36,021 nucleotides of DNA from CAYTRP01 sp964625145 (lineage in GTDB: Bacteria; Sumerlaeota; Sumerlaeia; SLMS01; JAHLLQ01). Every line of letters starts with the position of its first letter. The first letter of the stretch is position 1. The stretch is taken from assembly GCA_964625145.1 (NCBI GenBank), contig CAZVAQ010000021.1:1-36021 (forward strand), read 5' to 3'. This document shows, piece after piece, positions 29,563 to 36,021 of this stretch. Under the pieces are notes generated by a model that worked only from the letters and a program-made list of their open reading frames with translations, was not told the origin of the DNA and did no database searches. Both the position numbers and the translations under genes were made by a program.

Positions 29563-31080
29563 TCAGTGGATCAACAACCAGTCGGCAATTCCTTCGACAA
29601 CTTCGGCGAATTCAAAGGCGCCGACGTCGGGCATCTCGTCGCGGGCCTTCTTGTCGCGGTCGACTCCTCCGATCGCTTCGAGAATGTCATTGAACATCAG
29701 TGGCTCGACGTTGAAGGTGCCGCCTGCGTTGATCACGCCGGATCCCGCAAGCGGGCGGAAGTTTGCATCCAGTCCCGCGGCCGCGAGCGCATTGTCGAGG
29801 CCGGCTTCTGCGAAGATGTAGGCACCGGCACTGCCGCGGCTTTCGTCGTCCGCTGGGCCTACGATGATGTTGTTGTTGGAGTCGAACCCAAAAAACTCGC
29901 CGCCATAGGAGCCGCCAAGCAGGTTCGCCGTCAGGAAGTTCAGGCACAGGTTGTTCCAGGCGTTGGCCTGCACGGTCGTCCCGCCAATCGCCTCGGCAGA
30001 TCCGGAACCAGATCCAACAAACGTGTTGTTGTAGACGAAGAACTCGTCGATGCCGGAAATGTGGATCCCACGGTGCGTGCTGGTGGTGTTGCCTTCCGCG
30101 ACGATGATGACACTGTTGAACACCGCAAGGTAGTTCGGAGCACTGGTATACCGGATCCGGATGGTGGGGTCTAGTCCTTCAAAGCTCCGCAGCGTGCACC
30201 GGTTGATGGTCCACCGGTTCCCCGTGTTGGTCTCCTCGACTTTGATGCACTCCTGGCCGGCAATGATCGTCGTGTCTTCAAGCAGCCAGATATGGTTGTT
30301 GTGCGGGTCGTCGAGCAGGATGCCCACCTCGTTTGGACCGCCGATGATGGTGCAGTTCTTGATTGTCCATTCCTGGTTGTCGCCGCCATCATTGCGAATG
30401 GCACGATAGTCAACGCTTTCAACGCGGCAATTGGTCAGGTTTACCGTCAGGTTTTCCCACGTCGTGTCCTGCACGCGGATCGCGGCCTTCTGCGCGGTGA
30501 TCTCTCCATTTGCGATGAAGCTGGTGTTGCTGGCATTCAACGTGACTTGGGCACCGCCCTGGAAGCCGTCGTCCAGCTTGAGGGCCTCGCCCGTGTCGCC
30601 TTCCGTCGTTCCGGTGTGCTCGACTTCGCAGTTGTTGAGCGTGACCGTGATGGTGAAGTTGCTCACCGTCGGATCGCACTGGTCGATGTCGAAGGTTGTA
30701 CCGGTACCGCCGGTGCGCTCGAGGCGAAGTCCCTCAAGGGTCACGTTCTTGTTGGTCGTGATCTGTGCATTGGGATCATTCAAGGTGACAAGACCGCTGG
30801 CGCCATTCGTGAGCGTCACGGTACCGGACACGGAAACCGCCTTGCGGATCGTGAACGTGCCGGGGCCATGGCTCAGGTTGACCGAGCCGGTATACGTGCC
30901 CGCCTCCACGATCTCCACGACACCATTCTCGTCAACTGCGGCAATCGCGCTCGCGACGGTGGAGTGGCCGGCGGATCCGTCGAGGTTGACCTGTTCCAGC
31001 GGGCCGCCGAGGGCCACGCTGCCATTGGCCGTGACGAGGATTGTCAATGCCGCCGCGACGGCAAGGATCTTGGCCTTCAT
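29563..31080 (-). CDS. Secreted right-handed beta-helix protein of unknown activity
   Basis: Predicted 505-residue exported protein. Residues 1-25 form a Sec signal peptide (KILAVAAALTILV core). The body is a run of short strands with Asn- and Thr-rich turns (NVTLEGLRLERTGG, VTLNNCEVEHTG, NLTVNLTNCRVESVDY, WTIKNCTIIGGPNEVGI, FFVYNNTFVGSG), a textbook parallel beta-helix, and a C-terminal part ending RDEMPDVGAFEFAEV. No lyase catalytic pair like PL6 was found. Its codon use gives more AAC/GTC-rich segments than neighbours, as expected from composition. Start ATG has AAGGAG 8 nt upstream. It ends in a terminator, so it may be expressed at a higher level than the PL6 gene. Confidence 0.82.
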   Translation of the reverse strand: MKAKILAVAAALTILVTANGSVALGGPLEQVNLDGSAGHSTVASAIAAVDENGVVEIVEAGTYTGSVNLSHGPGTFTIRKAVSVSGTVTLTNGASGLVTLNDPNAQITTNKNVTLEGLRLERTGGTGTTFDIDQCDPTVSNFTITVTLNNCEVEHTGTTEGDTGEALKLDDGFQGGAQVTLNASNTSFIANGEITAQKAAIRVQDTTWENLTVNLTNCRVESVDYRAIRNDGGDNQEWTIKNCTIIGGPNEVGILLDDPHNNHIWLLEDTTIIAGQECIKVEETNTGNRWTINRCTLRSFEGLDPTIRIRYTSAPNYLAVFNSVIIVAEGNTTSTHRGIHISGIDEFFVYNNTFVGSGSGSAEAIGGTTVQANAWNNLCLNFLTANLLGGSYGGEFFGFDSNNNIIVGPADDESRGSAGAYIFAEAGLDNALAAAGLDANFRPLAGSGVINAGGTFNVEPLMFNDILEAIGGVDRDKKARDEMPDVGAFEFAEVVEGIADWLLIH

Positions 31081-31212
31081 GGTTGCGACTCCTTTTCCTT
31101 GAGCAGGATTGGTTGGATTGTTGCAGCATCACACCAAGGCCTCAGCGGCCTCTTGTCAAAGGGAAACTGGACCACTCCAAGTTCGGCAATTTGAACCGCG
31201 GCGAAAGGTTGA

Positions 31213-32841
31213 TCAGAGGCTCGCATCGCGACCCTCCCGTTCCGTCCCAACACGTTGCCGCAGCTCGTCAGCGATGTTCCCGACGCGTTGGCTATCGCTG
31301 AAGAGACTCCGCACCGCGTCCTCGCCAAAGCGTTCACTGGCCTGCTGAATGAACAGGCTCCGTGGGTGGACGTGTTCGCCGTGGTGGTCGTAGATGCCGT
31401 CCTCGCCGTCGAATTCGTTCCTCGAGCGATCCCCGATGCATCCGATTGCCAGGTTCCAACCACCGGTCGGACTCTGCACGACGAAATTGGAGCCTTCGCA
31501 ATTCCACAGGACATTCTGTGCGCCAGCCCATCCATGGCCCGTCCCCCGATTGGCGCGATTGCGCACCCGGATGACGCCGCCATCGATGTTGTCCCACAGG
31601 ATCCCCATGGCCCAACGATGATGCGGACCGATGTCCTCGTGGGTGCCGAGCGCAACGCAGTCCACAAAGGCGTTCGGCCCTTCAACGCGCGAGCCTGTGA
31701 CAAAGTCGTGCCGGCCTCCACGCGTGGCACACCGTTGGACCAGGTTGCGCTGTCCAATCACATGGAAGCTGTAGCGCCGCGAACCGGTGATTCGCGACAC
31801 GGGATCGAGGTTCAGGCAGTCCTCAACGGTGAAGAAACGCGCCTCGCGTCCGAGTTCCACGCAGCTCTCGACGAAATGCCTGCCGATGACATCGCGGACC
31901 CAGCCGTTCTCGGCCTTGTCGATCACGATGCCATCCAGGGCGTGTTGTTCGTCGCGTTCCTCCGCGCCGGGTTCGTAGTCAGAGACAAGGCGGAAGCCCT
32001 CGATCCCGATGTTGCGCAGCCGGCTCGGCCAACTATACTTCACCACATAGCCTCCACTGTAACGTTGTTCGAGCCGCTGCGGCAGTGGTGCGTCGAGTGT
32101 GAGTGAATCGCCTTCGATAGCGACGACCACCCGCTCGAAGTTGAAGGTGTAAGTGTCCGGATTCCACTGCTCGATGGACTCTCCATCCTCGCGTTGCGGG
32201 ATCGCGTCCATGCCGATGTCCGTGATCCATTGCGCGCTGGCGGGGCGATGCACGAGAACCGCATCGCCTACGGAGAAGATGGATGCGTCTGCCACAGTCA
32301 CCGTGTCCGCACCAACAAAGACATCGCCAATGATGGGCTGCAGGGTGGCCCATTTGGCTTGCGGAGAAAACTGGCCGCTGGCCTCGATGAGTGCGCGCCT
32401 TCTGTTCCCCGTCGCGACCAGGACTGTGCCGTCAGGACCGGATCCAGCGCCGCGTAAGACGACGCCATCGACGCGAACACTCAGCGTGCCCTCTATGCGA
32501 TAGATGCCGTCCTCGAAGACGAGGGCACCGCGGAAGCCATCGGGACCGACTTCAAGACTTCGCAATTGGTTGATGGCGCCCTGTATTCGCGCGGTGTCAT
32601 CGCCGCCGCTGGCGGAGGGTGCAATTCTCACAACCTCGTCCACCATGGGGATTGGAGTCCCACCCCCGCCATAGCCTACTGGCGAGAAATCCGGAACGCG
32701 GTCACCGCCACGAAACTCACTGTAGACAAGCCGTCCAGCATCGCCCAACCGGACGAATGCACCCTCCCCCACCGACGGCGACGAGCCGAGGGCGCATAGC
32801 GCGAGAGAGGCGAGCGCAAGCATCGCGGGCGGCTGGCTCAC
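31213..32841 (-). CDS. Secreted pectate-lyase-superfamily (beta-helix) protein
   Basis: Predicted 542-residue secreted protein. A signal peptide lies near residues 1-25 (MLALASLALCALGSSPSVG). DDTARIQGAINQL followed by GFRGALVFEDGIYRIEGTL and VVLRGAGSG is the Pectate_lyase_3/SGNH-free beta-helix opening that starts many polysaccharide-cutting enzymes. The later parts repeat beta-helix turns (FRLVSDYEPG, DGIVIDKAENGWVRDV, RNLVQRCATRGGRHDFVTG) and GILWDNIDGGVIRVRNRA. The substrate is not identifiable. Start is GTG at 32841: GGGAGG lies 6 nt upstream and the codon overlaps the stop of the upstream lyase as GTGA, showing translational coupling with that gene. Confidence 0.8.
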   Translation of the reverse strand: MSQPPAMLALASLALCALGSSPSVGEGAFVRLGDAGRLVYSEFRGGDRVPDFSPVGYGGGGTPIPMVDEVVRIAPSASGGDDTARIQGAINQLRSLEVGPDGFRGALVFEDGIYRIEGTLSVRVDGVVLRGAGSGPDGTVLVATGNRRRALIEASGQFSPQAKWATLQPIIGDVFVGADTVTVADASIFSVGDAVLVHRPASAQWITDIGMDAIPQREDGESIEQWNPDTYTFNFERVVVAIEGDSLTLDAPLPQRLEQRYSGGYVVKYSWPSRLRNIGIEGFRLVSDYEPGAEERDEQHALDGIVIDKAENGWVRDVIGRHFVESCVELGREARFFTVEDCLNLDPVSRITGSRRYSFHVIGQRNLVQRCATRGGRHDFVTGSRVEGPNAFVDCVALGTHEDIGPHHRWAMGILWDNIDGGVIRVRNRANRGTGHGWAGAQNVLWNCEGSNFVVQSPTGGWNLAIGCIGDRSRNEFDGEDGIYDHHGEHVHPRSLFIQQASERFGEDAVRSLFSDSQRVGNIADELRQRVGTEREGRDASL

Positions 32842-35087
32842 TCATCACCTCCCATCCGGCCGGGCGAGGGGTTGCTTGCATAATGGAGTGCGCCCGCGCC
32901 GAGAGACGCGGCGAACGTGGTTGGCGCATCAAACGTCCACGCCAGCCCCTCCTGTGGGATGCGCAGGTAAGTCGCCTCCCGCGCGGCCACGAAGCCGTCG
33001 CTCCCCTTGCGGACGAACGCGAACGTACCGTCGGTCTCCATGCCGGCCAAAACGACAGTGCGCCGCTCGCGTTGACTCAGGACCAGATCCTCCGAGTCAT
33101 GGTGCGTCACTCGTGCGGCACGCACCTGGCCGGCGGAGAGATCGACCCACTGCGGCGCATCCTCCTCAATCGCGGTGGGGACAAATATCTGAAGGAACGC
33201 GCCGGCTGCGGTGTGCTGCTCCAGGGCCACATAGGGAAACAGCTCGTAGTCCCCCTTGATGTAGGTGACCTCGCCCTCGTGATCGGTAAGGCGGGATTGA
33301 TCGCCGCCGATGTGAATCGAGTGCAAGCGCGCGGCGGAGCCATAACGGTCGTCCGAGTACGTCCAAACGCGCGTGTTCCCCTCGCCGGCGACTTTGCTGC
33401 GACCGCCGTGGAACAGGACGTTCACTTCCCTTGGTTCAGGAAGCTCAACGTCATCCACGACGATGAAGTACTCCTCGCCCGGAAAGGCGATGGCGCGTCG
33501 ATGTTGACCGCCCGCGGCATAGATGGCCGTCTTCTCCTCGAAGTCGAAGAAGTCCGTATCAAGCCGGTACTTCATCGTTGGGGGAATGCTCTCGCTGTGG
33601 TCGACGGGCGCCTCGCCGTTCGCCGTGACCACGTTGTGAGCGCGGGCGGTTCGATACCAGGTGGTGCGGATTTCCTCGCCATAGCTGCTGCGCGAGTATC
33701 CGGAATCCGACGCCATCAATTGACCCTTGGCGGCAAGGATGAAGCTGAGATGATCGAAGTGCTGGTGGTTGTCCGCCTCGGCGATCCCTTGAAAGAGAAG
33801 CCAGCGCTGCTCGGCCGGCGGCAGATCCCAGGCGTTGCGAAAGATGCTCACGCCCGAATCGAGAAAGATCGTCGGCGAATGCGTTGGCGCGGCAGGAGCG
33901 ATGTCCGGGTCATAGGTGAGGAACTCGAACAGCGGCTTGGCATAGTCCCATGACGCGCCGGAATAGTTGAAGCCCGTCTCGCGCTCAGAATCATCGAACG
34001 TCGCCATGTCTGTGTTGGCCCAGTTCCAAGCCAACACCTGCGCCAAGTCGCCTTCCGGGCGGAGGTACGTATGCCTGCCGCGGTAGGCGCCTTGGACCAT
34101 GAACGACGGAAACGGGCGCAGGTAGCTGTCCTCGATGTTGGGCATCCAGCCGCGGGCCGTGCGCATGGCAATCGGGGCCTCGAATGCGGGCTGGAATATC
34201 GGGAAGAGATCCATCCCGGAAACATTTCGATAGTGGTAGAGGAACGGCACGAAATTGATGAGCGAGAAGATGTAGTAGTGCGATCCTTCGCGGTAGACAC
34301 CGTCTTCGCTGAAGTAGAATCGCGTGTTGGCATTGCTGGCGCGCAGCGCATTCTCCAACCACTGCGCCGCCTCCGGATGTTCGGAAAGTGCGAGCGCCAT
34401 GGAACCGACACCCCACGCCGGCTTGCTCAGGTGGTTGTGGGGGGATTCCGCCAGTTCGAAGAGGATGCTTGAGAGATAGCCAGCTTCCTGGGCAAGTCGC
34501 TCGCGTATCGCCGCATCCTCTTCGGCGCCCAGCCATGGCTGCACCAGATCGTAGGCGGTTGCGAAGTTCTGCAGCCAGACACCGCGATAGATCTCGTCGG
34601 CGGCGGAACCCTTGCCGCGGGGATCGATGCGGTAGAGATCGCCGTCAAAGGCGCGAAGCAGTGCTTCGATCGCGCGCGAGCGGTACCGTTCACGCGCGGA
34701 TTCGTCCTCCTCGATCCAGGAAAGAAACCCGTTGTAGGCAGCGAACTGCGGAATGTCACCCCAGTACTTGTGCCAGGTTTCCTTGTCAGCTTCGATGGGA
34801 GGAGGGGCTTCGGGGAGTGGATCGCTAACGTAGCGGCTTGCGCGAATCTCCTGCATCAGCCTGCGCGCGAATTCGTCGGCCGTCGCTCGTGCGCGCAGCG
34901 CATCGACATCGCCGGCGCGAAACCACAAGGAGGGATGCACCTCGCGCCCAGGGAGAACCGGCTCCGTCGGCACTGCCCAGCCGGTGTAGCCATCATGATT
35001 GCGCGCGCGTTCATCGGCTCCGGCGATGACGGGAGCAAGAAGCAGTGTCGCCAGCAGGACTGCTGCGATGTTGGGCCCTTGGTGCAT
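32838..35087 (-). CDS. Heparinase II/III-family polysaccharide lyase
   Basis: Predicted 749-residue secreted lyase. Signal peptide at about 1-24 (VLLATLLLAPVIAGA). The N-terminal two thirds form an alpha/alpha toroid (HPSLWFRAGDVDALRARA, then YRGVWLQNFATAYDLVQPWL, HNHLSKPAWGVGSMALAL and FYFSEDGVYREGSHYYIF), followed by the heparinase II/III-like beta-sandwich, whose NHQHFDHLSFILAAKGQL and YRTARAHNVVTANGEAP are family motifs containing conserved His and Asn. Families PL12, 15, 17 and 21 share this fold; combined with the PL6 gene, oligoalginate lysis (PL17-like) is one reading, glycosaminoglycan another. It is the first gene of the pair with 31213-32841 and starts 57 bp after the pseudopilin gene. 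Confidence 0.87.
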   Translation of the reverse strand: MHQGPNIAAVLLATLLLAPVIAGADERARNHDGYTGWAVPTEPVLPGREVHPSLWFRAGDVDALRARATADEFARRLMQEIRASRYVSDPLPEAPPPIEADKETWHKYWGDIPQFAAYNGFLSWIEEDESARERYRSRAIEALLRAFDGDLYRIDPRGKGSAADEIYRGVWLQNFATAYDLVQPWLGAEEDAAIRERLAQEAGYLSSILFELAESPHNHLSKPAWGVGSMALALSEHPEAAQWLENALRASNANTRFYFSEDGVYREGSHYYIFSLINFVPFLYHYRNVSGMDLFPIFQPAFEAPIAMRTARGWMPNIEDSYLRPFPSFMVQGAYRGRHTYLRPEGDLAQVLAWNWANTDMATFDDSERETGFNYSGASWDYAKPLFEFLTYDPDIAPAAPTHSPTIFLDSGVSIFRNAWDLPPAEQRWLLFQGIAEADNHQHFDHLSFILAAKGQLMASDSGYSRSSYGEEIRTTWYRTARAHNVVTANGEAPVDHSESIPPTMKYRLDTDFFDFEEKTAIYAAGGQHRRAIAFPGEEYFIVVDDVELPEPREVNVLFHGGRSKVAGEGNTRVWTYSDDRYGSAARLHSIHIGGDQSRLTDHEGEVTYIKGDYELFPYVALEQHTAAGAFLQIFVPTAIEEDAPQWVDLSAGQVRAARVTHHDSEDLVLSQRERRTVVLAGMETDGTFAFVRKGSDGFVAAREATYLRIPQEGLAWTFDAPTTFAASLGAGALHYASNPSPGRMGGDE

Positions 35088-35144
35088 TTCTACCCGCCTT
35101 GTGGTGAACGGCGTGCTGCCCTTGGGTTCCGCTTCACTTTCGAC

Positions 35145-35834
35145 TTACTGCCGCTGGTTTACCTCTTTGAAGACGCCCTTGTTCGTGCGGGCGACAAATC
35201 CCTCCGACACGGTGCCGTTCGAGGGATCGTAGGCATAGACTACATGATTGTTCGCCTGTGGCGCGGGGACACCATCCAGCGCGTACCACATCATCATTTG
35301 GCTCCTCTCGGGGCCGGCACTGGAGAGCGAGTAGCGATACCCCATCCGTGCGATGTCTTCAAATCGGTCGTAGGGATAGCCATTCGTCGCGCCCGCGAAC
35401 CATTCCCAAGTCTGATAGTCATCATACCAATAGGGAAATGGCTCCGCGCCGCGCACGTCGTCCGTGCGGTCGAAATTAAAGGACCCGGACGTGAACGGGT
35501 CGCGCAGGATCGACGACAGATAGGCGACCGGCGTCGTCAGGCGGGCCTGCGCGTAGGGGTTGCGGTCATACTTGCTGGAAGGGAAGGGCGGCGTCTCGAC
35601 CTTCGAGGTGTTCACGGCCTGCCGGATCGTGACAAAACCCATCGGATAGCGGTTGTGATCGACCAGATAGGATTCCAGCGCCGTGGCGATGGTGCGCATG
35701 TCGGCTTGGGCGCGTCCGATCTTGGAGCGCACCTGGGCTTCCAGGAAGTTGGGGACGGCGATCGCCGCCAAGATGGCGATGATGGCGACCACGATCAGCA
35801 ACTCGATCAGGGTGAATGCCTTGGTGGAACGCAT
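35145..35834 (-). CDS. GspG-like pseudopilin with Ala at the prepilin cleavage site
   Basis: Predicted 229-residue exported pseudopilin. A six-residue basic leader precedes FTLIELLIVVAIIAILAA (Phe7 as mature residue 1, Glu at mature 5). The residue before the cleavage site is Ala6 instead of the usual Gly. The helix continues as VPNFLEAQVRSKIGRAQADM, closely matching the first pseudopilin, then RTIATALESYLVDHNRYP, the GspG-type segment, and a longer C-terminal domain with Tyr- and Trp-rich loops. ATG 35834 has GGAG 10 nt upstream; it precedes the heparinase-like gene on the same strand. Role unknown; it may belong to the organism's main type II/IV pilin machinery elsewhere. Confidence 0.88.
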   Translation of the reverse strand: MRSTKAFTLIELLIVVAIIAILAAIAVPNFLEAQVRSKIGRAQADMRTIATALESYLVDHNRYPMGFVTIRQAVNTSKVETPPFPSSKYDRNPYAQARLTTPVAYLSSILRDPFTSGSFNFDRTDDVRGAEPFPYWYDDYQTWEWFAGATNGYPYDRFEDIARMGYRYSLSSAGPERSQMMMWYALDGVPAPQANNHVVYAYDPSNGTVSEGFVARTNKGVFKEVNQRQ

Positions 35835-35922
35835 GGGGGGATCTCCGGAAACCGCGAGTAGGGAGAAGGTGGAACTGTCCAATTGCCTCAGGGTCCTAGT
35901 CGGTGCATCGCGGCCTGTCAAC

Positions 35923-35939
35923 AGTATAGTTTGAACTAT
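35923..35939 (-). promoter_or_regulatory. Palindrome overlapping a -10-like element upstream of the pseudopilin gene
   Basis: ATAGTT-TG-AACTAT (35926-35939) is a perfect inverted repeat; on the minus strand TATACT (35928-35923) next to it is a good -10. No convincing -35 (CCGAGT at 17 bp). It lies about 90 bp before the ATG at 35834. Nothing else was seen between 35940 and the window end. Confidence 0.35.
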
Positions 35940-36021
35940 CCCCTGACTCGGTCCATTCGCGCAAAGTGGCGGTGCGAAGTAGCGGTTTTCTGTCCCGGAG
36001 CCGCAAAGTATCGGCTGATTA

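Noticed and set aside
31130..31160. TTGACA on the minus strand at 31159-31154 as promoter of the beta-helix gene
   Set aside because: The -35 is perfect but the best -10 (TGTGAT) is poor and 20 bp away, so it was not annotated.

Overview
The window is high-GC DNA from a Gram-negative bacterium. Evidence for an outer membrane and periplasm: Tat signals, lipoprotein-like and Sec signals, periplasmic c-type cytochromes, GspG-type pseudopilins. Large secreted beta-helix proteins, orphan pseudopilins, alternative complex III and polysaccharide lyases together suggest an uncultured lineage near Planctomycetota, Verrucomicrobiota, Hydrogenedentota or Sumerlaeota. The sequence alone cannot fix the phylum. 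All genes but one lie on the minus strand. No tRNA, rRNA, CRISPR array or transposon was seen.

Layout, left to right. 1-5035 (minus): a sodium/solute symporter cut by the window edge, a DapA/NanA-family aldolase, a pseudopilin, a terminator and a large secreted protein with a choice-of-anchor-D-like C-terminus. 5306-9589: a divergent glycoside hydrolase pair, a GH89 alpha-N-acetylglucosaminidase (minus) and a GH63-like enzyme (plus). An 11-bp element, TGTWCTATACA, recurs in front of this pair and in front of the secreted protein. 9745-27613 (minus): a respiratory cluster of about 18 kb. 27923-35834 (minus): a polysaccharide module with a PL6 lyase, two other beta-helix proteins, a heparinase II/III-type lyase and a second pseudopilin.

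The respiratory cluster is the main discovery candidate. In transcription order it encodes: a membrane-anchored diheme cytochrome c fused to a heme-b gamma-type domain; a Tat-exported molybdopterin subunit and an iron-sulfur subunit closely resembling Nitrospira/anammox nitrite oxidoreductase (NxrA, NxrB) with an unknown 126-residue protein between them; a TorD/NarJ-type chaperone; an Fe-S-type Rrf2 regulator; a membrane cytochrome c with oxidase-subunit-III-like helices; complete alternative complex III (ActA to ActF); a one-helix membrane protein; and a second Rrf2 regulator without the Cys triad. Most junctions overlap or are under 75 bp, so one transcription unit is likely. The simplest model is that quinol is oxidised by complex III, electrons pass through cytochromes c, and the periplasmic NXR-type enzyme reduces nitrate. 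The reverse, nitrite oxidation feeding cytochrome c, cannot be excluded. No oxidase subunit I or II, no NarI and no bc1 complex is in the window. A perfect palindrome upstream of the first gene is a candidate operator for one of the two Rrf2 proteins.

Family assignments rest on motifs and remembered family sequences; no database search was run.
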